Source of the DNA: JANQIO01 sp038746745
GTDB lineage: Bacteria; Pseudomonadota; Gammaproteobacteria; Pseudomonadales; Halieaceae
Reading direction: 5' to 3'
Assembly (NCBI GenBank): GCA_038746745.1
Contig: JBCDKJ010000010.1
Location: 1-64,000, forward strand
Length of the DNA stretch: 64,000 nucleotides
The position numbers and the translations under genes were made by a program. Under the pieces are notes generated by a model. It made no database searches, was not told the origin of the DNA, and was given only the letters and a program-made list of their open reading frames with translations. Position 1 is the first letter of the stretch. Every line of letters starts with the position of its first letter. Below are positions 8,993 through 17,199 of this stretch, piece after piece.

Positions 8993-9688
8993 TCAAATGA
9001 ACGTTGGATTAAAGTAGTGGCGTCCGTTACGAATATCTAGCAGGTAGTCCACCAGGTGCTGGTAATCCCTGTCGCTACTCACCAGATCGATCTCACTGGC
9101 GTTGACGATCAATAAAGGCGCGCCATCGTAATATAGAAAAAATTCACTGTACACTTCGTTCAGCGCTTCTAAATAGGCTCTATCGATGCGCTGCTCGTAG
9201 TCTATGCCGCGGGCTTCAATACGCGAGAGCAGCACATCGGTGGACGCCTGCAGATAAATCACCAGGTCGGGAGAGGGCGCATCGATGGTGAGCTGTTGAT
9301 ACACCTTCTCATACAGCTCGTACTCGTCGCTATCCAGGTTTATGCGTGCAAATAAGGGATCTTTCTCGATCAAGAAATCGGCTACGCGCACGGGTTCGAA
9401 AATATCAGACTGGCGCAGGTCCTGTATTTGTTGGGCACGTTGAAACAGGAAAAACAGCTGCGCTGCCAAAGCTCCTTGGCGGCGATTCTGGTAAAAGCGT
9501 TCCAAAAAGGGGTTTTCTTCCGCTTTTTCCAGCAGCGCTTGATAATTGAAGCTTGTCGCGAGTCGCTTTGCGAGGGTGGTCTTGCCAACCCCAATAGGAC
9601 CTTCAATGGCGATAAAGGAGGGCGGCGTTCGACCCTTAAGATCAACACCGGAGCTATCTTCGGTAGCGCTAAGCGAATCCTGGCTCAA
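8993..9688 (-). CDS. Deoxynucleoside kinase (deoxyadenosine/deoxyguanosine kinase-like)
   Basis: A 231-residue salvage kinase with P-loop IAIEGPIGVGKTTLAKRL, the substrate-binding segment EENPFLERFYQNRR, the ERS-like region FLIEKDPLFARINLD and the LID segment SRIEARGIDYEQRID. These are the marks of the dCK/dGK family rather than thymidylate kinase. The first 25 residues before the P-loop are poorly conserved and the start overlaps folK by 20 bp, so translation is probably coupled. Nucleoside preference cannot be read from sequence. Confidence 0.9.
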   Translation of the reverse strand: MSQDSLSATEDSSGVDLKGRTPPSFIAIEGPIGVGKTTLAKRLATSFNYQALLEKAEENPFLERFYQNRRQGALAAQLFFLFQRAQQIQDLRQSDIFEPVRVADFLIEKDPLFARINLDSDEYELYEKVYQQLTIDAPSPDLVIYLQASTDVLLSRIEARGIDYEQRIDRAYLEALNEVYSEFFLYYDGAPLLIVNASEIDLVSSDRDYQHLVDYLLDIRNGRHYFNPTFI

Positions 9689-10172
9689 ATTGCTCTCCTA
9701 GCGGGGAAAGCCTTCCTTTGGTGCAGCGCTGCAATAATGACGCGAGCGGCGTACCGCAGGGAAGGGTGAGCTTAGGCGCGAGATCATGCAGCGGTTGCAG
9801 CACAAAATCACGCTCGGCCATTCTTGGGTGGGGGAGCGTGAGCGCTGGCTCTTTGCTTACCTGGCTACCAAACAGCAGTATGTCCAGGTCCAGTGTACGT
9901 GCCCCCCAGCGCACATCGCGCTTGCGGCCATGGTCCTGTTCAATGGTCTGCAGGGCGGCCAATAACTCGGCTGCCAGCAGCTCAGTGTTCAGTGCTGCTA
10001 CCAGATTGATGTAGTCAGATTGCTCGCCAGGGCCCACGGCCTCGCTGATGTAGGCCGGGGACACTGCGGCAAGTCTGCTGTCGTGCAGAGCGTCCAGTGC
10101 TTTTAGGGCAGAACGCAGCGTGTGGCGCGAGTCGCCCAGGTTACTGCCGAGGGCGATATAAGCACGTGTCAT
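9669..10172 (-). CDS. folK: 2-amino-4-hydroxy-6-hydroxymethyldihydropteridine diphosphokinase
   Basis: Pyrophosphorylates hydroxymethyldihydropterin in folate synthesis. The 167 residues begin with AYIALGSNLGDSRHTL. The pterin/ATP-site motifs RWGARTLDLDILLFG (with the two Mg-binding aspartates) and LPHPRMAERDFVLQPL are intact. The start overlaps the pcnB stop by 4 bp, the usual pcnB-folK coupling, and the 3' end overlaps the kinase gene. Confidence 0.97.
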   Translation of the reverse strand: MTRAYIALGSNLGDSRHTLRSALKALDALHDSRLAAVSPAYISEAVGPGEQSDYINLVAALNTELLAAELLAALQTIEQDHGRKRDVRWGARTLDLDILLFGSQVSKEPALTLPHPRMAERDFVLQPLHDLAPKLTLPCGTPLASLLQRCTKGRLSPLGEQFEPGFA

Positions 10173-11473
10173 TGCGTCCGCTTACGTCGCCGGCGCCGAC
10201 GTCGTGGTCGTGCCGGAACCTCATCTTCGTGGCGAGTATCGGGCTGAATTTCCGGGTGCTTTTCCTGCAATTCGGTCCAGTACTTGCCCAGACCATCAAG
10301 ATCTTCCCCCGATTGCTCACGCAGTAGCAGAAAGTCATAGGCTGCACGAAAGCGCCTATGCGCCAGCAGCTTGGTAGCACCGCGGCCGCGCCTTTTTTGC
10401 AAGCGCAGTTGAAAATCCCAGATCTCTCGCATTGGCGCAGTAAAGCGACGCGGAATCGCAATATGGTGTAACTGCTCCATCAGCAATGACTGCCCGGCTT
10501 CAGCCAGGGCCTCCGGTGTGTCCATGCCATTATCTTCAAGGTGCTTGCGCAGCTCTACCACGGCGGGCCACAGCAATGCCGCCAGAATAAAAGCCGGTGT
10601 CACTGGCTTTTCCACAGCGATGCGCTCATCGGTGGAACGCATGGCTGCCTCTATTAAGGCCACCGCACGAGGGGATTCCTCCAGCTCTCCTGCTGTGGCG
10701 GGGAAAAGATGCTCCAGCAGCTGGTATTGCCTGAGCAGTTGAAAGGTTCGTAGTGCATACCCCGCCATGAACAACTTGAGCATCTCGTCAAACAGTCGTG
10801 CTGCGGGAATCGCTTCCAGCATGTGGGCGAGACTAACAATGGGTTTTGCCGTCGAGTCGGCGATGCTGAAATCCAGCTTGGCAGCAAAGCGCACTGCGCG
10901 CAGCATGCGAACGGGGTCCTCGCGGTAGCGTTTTTCAGCATCGCCTATGATGCGAATTTCGCGTTGCTCAAGGTCGCGAAGACCGTCCAGATAGTCGTAT
11001 ACGCAAAAATCTGCGCTGGAGTAATACAGCGCATTAACAGTGAAGTCGCGGCGGGCAGCGTCCTCTTCAAGGCTCCCGTAAACATTGTCACGCAGCAGCA
11101 TGCCGGCGTCGTTCTTGCGGGCGGCGGGCCTGCGCTCGTCGTCTTCGTCAGAATCGTGAGGCCCACGAAAGGTCGTTACCTCAATGATCTCTCTGCCGAA
11201 GCGGACATGCACAATGCGAAAACGTCGACCAATGATGCGAGAGTTCCGAAATAACTCGTGCACCTCCTCCGGCGTCGCATCGGTGGCAACGTCAAAATCC
11301 TTAGGATGTCCGCCCAACAGCAAGTCGCGCACAGCGCCGCCTACAAGATAAGCCTGAAAGCCCTGGCTGTTGAGCCTGGACATGACCTTGAGAGCGTTGT
11401 CACTGATGTTCTTGCGGGATACCGGGTGTGCGTCCCGAGGGATTTGGGTCGCTGCCTGACTAGCAGATGTCAT
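10169..11473 (-). CDS. pcnB: Poly(A) polymerase I
   Basis: Adds 3' poly(A) tails that mark RNAs for decay by PNPase and other exonucleases. The 434 residues have the class II nucleotidyltransferase core GGAVRDLLLGGHPKDFDVATDATPEE (catalytic DxD), then RRDFTVNALYY and the RNA-binding GDAEKRYREDPVRMLRAVRFAAKL. The C-terminus is a run of arginines (RPRRRRRRRKR), as in proteobacterial PcnB. It is the first gene of the pcnB-folK-dNK-pan block. The 1-kb gap upstream must hold its promoter unless it is read through from cbrB or the RNA locus. Confidence 0.96.
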   Translation of the reverse strand: MTSASQAATQIPRDAHPVSRKNISDNALKVMSRLNSQGFQAYLVGGAVRDLLLGGHPKDFDVATDATPEEVHELFRNSRIIGRRFRIVHVRFGREIIEVTTFRGPHDSDEDDERRPAARKNDAGMLLRDNVYGSLEEDAARRDFTVNALYYSSADFCVYDYLDGLRDLEQREIRIIGDAEKRYREDPVRMLRAVRFAAKLDFSIADSTAKPIVSLAHMLEAIPAARLFDEMLKLFMAGYALRTFQLLRQYQLLEHLFPATAGELEESPRAVALIEAAMRSTDERIAVEKPVTPAFILAALLWPAVVELRKHLEDNGMDTPEALAEAGQSLLMEQLHHIAIPRRFTAPMREIWDFQLRLQKRRGRGATKLLAHRRFRAAYDFLLLREQSGEDLDGLGKYWTELQEKHPEIQPDTRHEDEVPARPRRRRRRRKRTQ

Positions 11474-11697
11474 TGAGTAAAAAATGCTCCAGCAAAGGCG
11501 TCAGTTTACCATAAGCATCCCGTGCCACGAATCGCAAACCAGCCCGAACTCACAGTAATTGCAGCTTGTGTGGGACGTCTATCAACATGAAACAGCTTAC
11601 ATGCCACGATGGCAGAGGAAGGCAGTGAGATAGAGACATAGAGAGATAGAGAGATAAGGCAGGGAGAGAAAGAAAAACAAAGGAAAAGTAAGATGAC

Positions 11698-11771
11698 GGG
11701 GAAAACAGCGTTTTCCCCATCCAGGTCTCACAACGGAGTCTTATTCTTAGTTTTCGTGCTTTTATTATTAG
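11698..11771 (-). ncRNA. Second CrcZ-like hairpin/A-rich module
   Basis: A second copy of the module at 12179-12233. Read on the minus strand it has CTAATAATAAAAGCAC and CTAAGAATAAGAC (AAnAAnAA-type motifs), then GACCTGGAT, then hairpin GGGGAAAAC-GCT-GTTTTCCCC (11698-11718), followed by a pyrimidine-rich tail. The 30-bp hairpin-plus-GACCTGGAT block is 28/30 identical to the other copy, differing only in the loop. I found no convincing sigma54 promoter just before it. It may be the 3' end of one long RNA starting near 12265, or a separate sister RNA. Confidence 0.45.
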
Positions 11772-11783
11772 AATCTGGCGGCT

Positions 11784-11868
11784 ATAGCCAAGTTATAGCC
11801 AAGTTGTAGCCAGGTCTGTGTGCCTGGCTCAACTCTGTTCGTTACCCTGCTGTTCGTTACCCTGCCCT
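11784..11868. repeat. Short tandem duplications in the cbrB-pcnB gap
   Basis: Two small tandem expansions: about three units of TATAGCCAAGT (near 11784-11815), and CTGTTCGTTACCCTG repeated twice head to tail (near 11835-11866). Similar duplications occur near 11620-11656 (AGAGATAG units) and 12140-12168 (TTACTGCRCCC units). The gap appears to have grown partly by local slippage duplication. Confidence 0.6.
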
Positions 11869-12178
11869 TATCCGGACTTCGATCAAATCAGCACCGCGCG
11901 CATCTGCAGGCGCCGCTTACTTTGGCTCCATACTAGTGCATTTCGTCCAATGCGTATGCAATGGCAACGAGGCCCTGGCAGTTTTGCATCATCTCTGTGC
12001 AAATCGCGTGGAAATTGAGGTTCTGCCGCGCTGGCCATGCTCTTTACGAGCCTCCTGGGCGCACTCTATACGCATCTGCTGAATTACCCTACGGGCTTTT
12101 TAGCAAGATCTCACCCAGCTCTTATTGCACCCATACAGCGACCTTACTGCGCCCTTACTGCACCCATAAAAGAACGAA

Positions 12179-12266
12179 GGGGAAAACAAAGTTTTCCCCA
12201 TCCAGGTCCATAGTTAGTGCTTTTATTGTTATTAGCGCCAGTTTCTTATTGTTATTGTTCAGGCAA
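12179..12266 (-). ncRNA. crcZ: CrcZ-like regulatory RNA, 5' module (candidate)
   Basis: A candidate Hfq/Crc-sequestering RNA between cbrB and pcnB, the position of crcZ in Pseudomonas. A sigma54 promoter (12276-12292) predicts a start near 12265. The first 50 nt contain AACAATAACAATAAGAAA (12242-12259) and AATAACAATAAAAG (12220-12233), runs of the AAnAAnAA catabolite-activity motif that Hfq-Crc binds. A 9-bp hairpin GGGGAAAAC-TTT-GTTTTCCCC (12179-12199) with a U-rich tail follows and could end an RNA of about 95 nt. If this stem is read through, the next similar hairpin gives about 570 nt. Promoter, motifs and synteny agree; length and function are inferred. Confidence 0.6.
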
Positions 12267-12275
12267 GCGTAATGG

Positions 12276-12292
12276 AGCAGATACCGTGCCAG
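12276..12292 (-). promoter_or_regulatory. sigma54 promoter for the CrcZ-like RNA
   Basis: On the minus strand CTGGCACGGTATCTGCT matches yTGGCACGnnnnTTGCw at every defined position but one (C for the first T of TTGC). Both invariant doublets, GG at -24 and GC at -12, are present with correct spacing. It lies about 220 bp downstream of the gene for the NtrC-family activator CbrB and points away from it. Confidence 0.75.
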
Positions 12293-12366
12293 TTTTCATT
12301 TACCCAATAGAATCAATGATTTAGCAGGAATGGGGTTAGTAATCCCACGTACAAAATGGGTATTAC

Positions 12367-12413
12367 GTTACCGATTTACACCTATCTGGGTAACCCGCAA
12401 TAGAAAAGGTAAC
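12367..12413 (-). promoter_or_regulatory. Candidate CbrB upstream activating sites
   Basis: Three half-sites lie 75-122 bp upstream of the -24 element, the usual distance for a sigma54 activator: GTTACC (12367-12372), GGTAAC (12389-12394, inverted to the first, 16 bp between) and GGTAAC (12408-12413). The outer pair extends to ACGTTACC / GGTAACGT. From memory, Pseudomonas CbrB sites also use inverted GTTAC/GTAAC half-sites, but I cannot check the exact spacing. Confidence 0.5.
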
Positions 12414-12508
12414 GTCATAATTAGCCGCACGTTTTTCCTTGTCTGATGTCGCTGTAATCTTACACCAGTGCGGCCCCTGCTCAGCTTCAGGCCGACACAA
12501 GCTCACGC

Positions 12509-13948
12509 TCAGCCTGACTTTGCCTGTTTACCCGTTGAGCTGCGCCGAGTCGCACCTTTATTGCGCGGAATGCCAAATCGCTGACGCCTTTCCCACAGAC
12601 ATTTGCGGCTGACGCCCAATTTTTGCGCAAGCTCCGTTTCACTCATGGAGTCCTGATGTTCCAGCACAAACCGCTGGAAGTAATCCTCCAGAGACAAGTC
12701 TTCGGGGGGGTCGTAATTGTTTGCAACACGAGAGCTGCTGGAGGACTTTTCACTCTGGCGGCCCCGAATCTGGCTTACCTGTACCAGCTCCAGATCGATT
12801 CCAAGCAAGTCGTTATCGATCTCTTCGCTGTTGCTGAGTATCAGCGCCCTTTCTACCGCGTTCTCCAGCTCTCTCACATTGCCTGGCCAGGTGTACGTGG
12901 TGATGGCTTGAATCGCCTTCGGGGAAAAGTAACGCTCGCCTTTGTCCAGCTCGGCCGCGCGTTTGGCGAGTATAAACTCGGCCAGGTCCAGAATATCCTT
13001 GCCCCGATCCCGCAGAGCAGGGAGTTGCAAACGCATCACGTTGATGCGGTAGTAGAGGTCCTGCCGAAATTTTCCATCCTGAGTCAGCTGCTGCAGATCG
13101 CGATGTGTTGCGCAGATAAGACGTACGTCGACTTTACGCGATTCGACCGAGCCGATGCGGCGTATCTCGCCCTCCTGAATAAAGCGCAGTAGACGAGCCT
13201 GGGCTTCCACTGGCAATTCGCCGATTTCATCGAGGAACAAAGTGCCGCCATCCGCAGCTTCGATCAGACCGGTGCGGTTGGTGTTGGCTCCGGTAAAGGC
13301 ACCTTTTTCGTAGCCGAAGAGTTCCGATTCGATCAGAGTTTCTGGTATCGCCGCGCAGTTCACCGAGATCAGTGGCTTGTCGACTCGCAGGCTATGGTCG
13401 TGCAGACTGCGCGCCACTCTCTCCTTGCCCGTGCCTGTCTCTCCCTGCACCAGCACTGTGGCATCCGTGGGCGCTATTCGTCGCAGATGATCAAACAGCG
13501 TAACCATCTCCGGGCAGTTACCGATAAAGCCGCGCACGGCCGTGTCTTCGTCGCTCTGCTCCGCCGGCGCGGGACTGGCGTCGCGCTGCTGTTGCCGGTC
13601 TGCCAAAATGCGCGCCACTGCGGTAATCATATCGTTGTGATCAAACGGCTTGGCAATATAGTCCACCGCACCCATACGCATAGAATCCACGGCTGAGCGC
13701 AGGCTGGCGTAACTGGTCATGATCAAGACGGGGACATCTCCGGCTCGCTGGATCAGGTCAGTGCCTGGGGCACCAGGCAGCCTCAAGTCGCTGATGATGA
13801 GATCAAAGCTGGTTAAGGTGTTCTCGTTGATGGCCTCTGTGACAGAGCCAGCTTCAACGACCCGATAGTCGTTACGCTCCAGGAGTCGACGAAGTGCAGA
13901 ACGAATCACAGACTCGTCTTCAACGATTAAAATGTCGGCGGTGGCCAC
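12509..13948 (-). CDS. cbrB: sigma54-dependent response regulator CbrB
   Basis: NtrC-family activator of carbon/nitrogen balance. The 479 residues comprise a receiver domain with phospho-Asp D54 (LIISDLRLPG) and a K in AKPF, an AAA+ domain with Walker A GETGTGKE, the sigma54-contact loop GAFTGA, Walker B GGTLFLDEIGEL and the arginine-finger region, then a Fis-type helix-turn-helix (SETELAQKLGVSRKCLWERRQRFGI). It is encoded 82 bp after the sensor gene CbrA. In Pseudomonas CbrB activates crcZ just downstream; here a sigma54 promoter lies in the same place. Naming rests on synteny and the partner kinase. Confidence 0.92.
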   Translation of the reverse strand: MATADILIVEDESVIRSALRRLLERNDYRVVEAGSVTEAINENTLTSFDLIISDLRLPGAPGTDLIQRAGDVPVLIMTSYASLRSAVDSMRMGAVDYIAKPFDHNDMITAVARILADRQQQRDASPAPAEQSDEDTAVRGFIGNCPEMVTLFDHLRRIAPTDATVLVQGETGTGKERVARSLHDHSLRVDKPLISVNCAAIPETLIESELFGYEKGAFTGANTNRTGLIEAADGGTLFLDEIGELPVEAQARLLRFIQEGEIRRIGSVESRKVDVRLICATHRDLQQLTQDGKFRQDLYYRINVMRLQLPALRDRGKDILDLAEFILAKRAAELDKGERYFSPKAIQAITTYTWPGNVRELENAVERALILSNSEEIDNDLLGIDLELVQVSQIRGRQSEKSSSSSRVANNYDPPEDLSLEDYFQRFVLEHQDSMSETELAQKLGVSRKCLWERRQRFGIPRNKGATRRSSTGKQAKSG

Positions 13949-14030
13949 GTGCCTGCTACCTCAGTGTTACCGTGTGTAATATCGTCACAACATACCTGCT
14001 AACCCGCATGTTTTCTAGGTCTGAGCGGGT

Positions 14031-17027
14031 TTACTGGTATTCGCCACCATACTCCGCACGGTTCAGGCATAGAGTGAACCGCGTACCCTGACCCGCCGCC
14101 CAGGGGCTTTGTAGCTGAATACGCCCACCCATACTCTCCACAATGCTGTACACCAGCGACAGGCCGAGACCAGTGCCCTGACCAGGCTCCTTGGTGGTAA
14201 AGAAGGGGTCGAAAACCTGGCTCTGCGCCGCGGCAGGAATGCCAACACCACTATCGGTCACGCTAATCAGTAGTTGCTCGCCACTGGGCTCTGCCTCGAT
14301 ATCAACCGAGGCCCCCGGCTCGCTGGCATCTCTTGCGTTGCCGAGCAAGTTGATAAACACCTGCAGCAGTCGTTGGCTGTCGGCTTGTACCAGCAGCTCG
14401 CGGTTGCAGTGATTGTGAAAACTCACGGGGGTAGCGCTGCGATCCAGCTCCAGCAAGTGCGCGGCTTCATCCACGCAGTCCGCCAGGTTTACTGCGACCA
14501 GTACGGCATCGTCGACTACATCGCGACCGGTATGTGAAAAGTTCACTAGTGACTCGACGATTCGCGTAATGCGCTCGGTTTGCTTCAATATCGTACCGGC
14601 AGACTCGGGGACGACCTCAATGTCGTTTTCTACGGCGAGGTTCTGGGCGAGACAGGCGATGCCCGTTACGGGGTTACCGATTTCATGGGCAACGCCGGCA
14701 GCAAATCGGCCGATAGATGCCAGACGCTCATTGTGCAGAAGTTCCTGCTCGAGAATGGTGTAGTCGGTGAGATCCTCGACCACGATCACTTCGTCCTCCG
14801 ACAGGCCCGACGAGGATTCCACCGCGGCCCGGTGCAGACTGATCCAGCGCCCTCGCGAATCGGGCTCAGGTAAATGCAGCTTGTGTTCCTCTGCTTTTCC
14901 CGAGCTAACAAACTGTTGTAGCAAGGTCGACCATGCCTGTGGCAGCGAACTCAGGTAGGAGCCCACAATATCTTCGCTCGCGACACCGGTGGCATCTTCC
15001 ATGGACCGATTCCACATCAGTATCTCCCCATCCCGGCCCAGCGACATCACCCCGATGGGCAAATCGCGCAAGGTCTCGCGGTGATAACGGCGCAGGTTGT
15101 CGATGTCCGCCGCAAGTCCGGTAAAGCTGCGCTGGGCGCGATCCAGACCGCGTTCGATGAGGCTGATGTCTTCGCTGGTCTGCGCGGTGTCCAGCCGCCA
15201 AGGGATGCAGCGCCGCATGATGTCAAATGCAACTGCTGGCCCGAGCAGCCCGGAGAGATTTGCCTCGATCCGGGTCCGGAGTTGCCGTAATGCATAGGGA
15301 CGATTTTCTGTCTCCGCTAGCCCCAGGTCTTTCAGTGCGCGATCAACTTCTGTGTTGGCGGCGCGGTCTCCCAGCGCGCTCGCCAGCGCCGCCCGGAAAT
15401 CAGCGGGTGCAGCTAGGCCGAGTGTTCTGCGTATAGGACGCACAAGGTCATCCAGCGAACAGACTTCCGCCGACGCAAGTTCGGCGTCGGTAGGGCGTGT
15501 TAACAAAGACACCACGGCAAGCAGCGCGGTGTTCAGCGCCAGGGAGCCGATGCATACTGCCGTCCATGACTCTTCTGCCAGCCCTGGCCAGTTGGTTCCA
15601 AATGGCGCCCCGGCGGCATCGGCCACCGTGAGCAGTGGCCAAACGATCAATGCGCACCAGATGGCGAAACCTGCCAGTAGCCCGCTGGTAACGCCGAGGC
15701 GGGTTGCTCTTGGCCAGAACAGAGCCGACAACACGCCGGGCAGAAACTGCAGGGTGCCGGTAAAAGCAGTCAGTCCAAGATCCACCAACAGCTCGCCTTT
15801 GCTGACGGCCTGGCAGAAGAGATAGCCGGAACCGATAATCGCCGCAATCAAGGCGGCGCGCGCCCAGTTGAGCTGTGCGTAAATATCTGGTGCTGCCTGC
15901 AGCCCCCTGCGTACGCGCAGACGCAGCGGCAGCACCAGATGCTTCAGGCACATATTGGCCAGCGCCAGGGTGCTCACAATAATTACGGCGCTGGCGGCTG
16001 ACATCCCGGCCAGAAACGCGGTCACTGATATACCGCGAGACTGGGTCTGCAGGCCCAGCGCCAGCGCACTGTACACCTGGGGCAGCGATTGCCCGCTTCC
16101 ATCGCTGAGCTGCATGGCGGCCCAGGTAATCGGCAGTATGGGAATGCTTAGCAGCAGCAAATAAACGCTAAGTCCCCAACTGGCCATGCGCAGACGGGGC
16201 CCATCTGGCCCCTCGCTGAAGGCCATGTGGAAGATGTGCGGCATAGTGATGGTGCCCGCGAAGAATAACAACAACAGCGCGTGTGCAGCGTCGCGGCGTA
16301 GCGGGTTGTTCATCATAGCGATAGCGCCTGGGTGCTGTTGCAGCCATTTTTCCAGGTTAGCGGGCCCCTCAAACACGCCGTAAAGGGCGTACGTACCCAA
16401 GGCCAGCATAGCGACCAGTTTCACCAGCGACTCAAACGCGATGGCATTCACCAGACCTGTGTGGCGCTCCTCCGGTTTGAGTCGGCGGGCGCCGAAATAC
16501 ACGGCAAAAGTCCCGATCACAACGCAGAATGCAACCGCGAGTAGGTCATGCACTGCGGTCTCGTGAATCTGATCGGGCGTGTCACCACTCATGAAATGGA
16601 TGGCGTCGGCAATCACTTGTATTTGCAGAGCGAGCAGCGGCAGCATCGCCCCCAGCATGGTGAGTGTCACCAGCGCACCCAGCCAGGGGCTGCGGAAACG
16701 AAACGTCAGAAGATCCGCCAGAGAGCTGAGCTGATACAGTCGGCAAATTCGCATGACGGGATACATCAATACCGAAGAGAGCAATAGCATCAGGCCGATA
16801 CCGGCGTAGTACAGAAGAAAGCTATAGCCATACTGGCCAGCAAACTGAGACGCGCCGTAGATGGCGAGGCCGCCGGCAATAACTCCCAGTGACAGGGTAT
16901 AAATCGCCGGGTGATTAATTACTGCCGCCGGCAGTTTGCCGCGCTCCGCCAGCCAGCCTACGGTGAACAGCAGTGCCAGGTAACCCAGCATGCAGCCCAG
17001 GAGCTGCGGCGCGCTAAAGGTCATCAT
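14031..17027 (-). CDS. cbrA: Sensor histidine kinase CbrA (SLC5-type transporter domain fused to kinase)
   Basis: A 998-residue hybrid. The N-terminal half (about 1-520) is a sodium:solute symporter-like bundle of some 13 membrane segments. A linker and a PAS domain (LPIGVMSLGRDGEILMWN, about 655-760) follow, then a HisKA H-box VAHEIGNPVTG (His near 780) and an ATPase domain with VFINLLGNARDAS (N), SVTDSGVGIPA (G1) and GTGLGLSLVYSIVESMGG (G2). This architecture is specific to the CbrA group. It phosphorylates CbrB, encoded directly downstream; in Pseudomonas CbrA also takes part in histidine uptake. The start overlaps the cbrX-like ORF (ATGATGACCTTTAG). Confidence 0.95.
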   Translation of the reverse strand: MMTFSAPQLLGCMLGYLALLFTVGWLAERGKLPAAVINHPAIYTLSLGVIAGGLAIYGASQFAGQYGYSFLLYYAGIGLMLLLSSVLMYPVMRICRLYQLSSLADLLTFRFRSPWLGALVTLTMLGAMLPLLALQIQVIADAIHFMSGDTPDQIHETAVHDLLAVAFCVVIGTFAVYFGARRLKPEERHTGLVNAIAFESLVKLVAMLALGTYALYGVFEGPANLEKWLQQHPGAIAMMNNPLRRDAAHALLLLFFAGTITMPHIFHMAFSEGPDGPRLRMASWGLSVYLLLLSIPILPITWAAMQLSDGSGQSLPQVYSALALGLQTQSRGISVTAFLAGMSAASAVIIVSTLALANMCLKHLVLPLRLRVRRGLQAAPDIYAQLNWARAALIAAIIGSGYLFCQAVSKGELLVDLGLTAFTGTLQFLPGVLSALFWPRATRLGVTSGLLAGFAIWCALIVWPLLTVADAAGAPFGTNWPGLAEESWTAVCIGSLALNTALLAVVSLLTRPTDAELASAEVCSLDDLVRPIRRTLGLAAPADFRAALASALGDRAANTEVDRALKDLGLAETENRPYALRQLRTRIEANLSGLLGPAVAFDIMRRCIPWRLDTAQTSEDISLIERGLDRAQRSFTGLAADIDNLRRYHRETLRDLPIGVMSLGRDGEILMWNRSMEDATGVASEDIVGSYLSSLPQAWSTLLQQFVSSGKAEEHKLHLPEPDSRGRWISLHRAAVESSSGLSEDEVIVVEDLTDYTILEQELLHNERLASIGRFAAGVAHEIGNPVTGIACLAQNLAVENDIEVVPESAGTILKQTERITRIVESLVNFSHTGRDVVDDAVLVAVNLADCVDEAAHLLELDRSATPVSFHNHCNRELLVQADSQRLLQVFINLLGNARDASEPGASVDIEAEPSGEQLLISVTDSGVGIPAAAQSQVFDPFFTTKEPGQGTGLGLSLVYSIVESMGGRIQLQSPWAAGQGTRFTLCLNRAEYGGEYQ

Positions 17028-17187
17028 AGCCCGAACGGTTGTTCCACCAGGCCAGGGCGATGATCGCCAGCCACAGAAGATAGGCGCGGTACCACACCAC
17101 GCCGCCGCTAGTCACCCACTCCAGGGCCGAGGGTGTAAACACAGCGGCGATCGCCAGCACCAGTAGCAGTGTTCGGTTGATGTACAC
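17014..17187 (-). CDS. cbrX: Small membrane protein upstream of cbrA (CbrX-like)
   Basis: A 57-codon ORF with a GTG start at 17187, only 12 bp after the gluQ stop. Its own stop lies inside the first codons of cbrA, a 14-bp overlap typical of translational coupling. The product has two hydrophobic stretches (about residues 5-22, NRTLLLVLAIAAVF, and 31-48, VWYRAYLLWLAIIALAWW) and a short polar tail, NNRSGYDDL. Pseudomonas has a similar small ORF, cbrX, between gluQ and cbrA that affects cbrA translation. The match is by position, size and topology, not alignment. It could set CbrA levels or act as a small partner. Confidence 0.7.
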   Translation of the reverse strand: MYINRTLLLVLAIAAVFTPSALEWVTSGGVVWYRAYLLWLAIIALAWWNNRSGYDDL

Positions 17188-17199
17188 AGTGCGATGTTA

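Noticed and set aside
11807..11826. A second sigma54 promoter before the second hairpin module
   Set aside because: CAGGCAC is followed at the right distance by CCTG, not TTGC, so the essential -12 GC is missing.
11818..12272. Plus-strand reading frames in the cbrB-pcnB gap (about 66 and 103 codons)
   Set aside because: They run antisense to the RNA locus, are rich in Cys, Pro and Ser from slippage repeats, have no ribosome sites and show no family signature.
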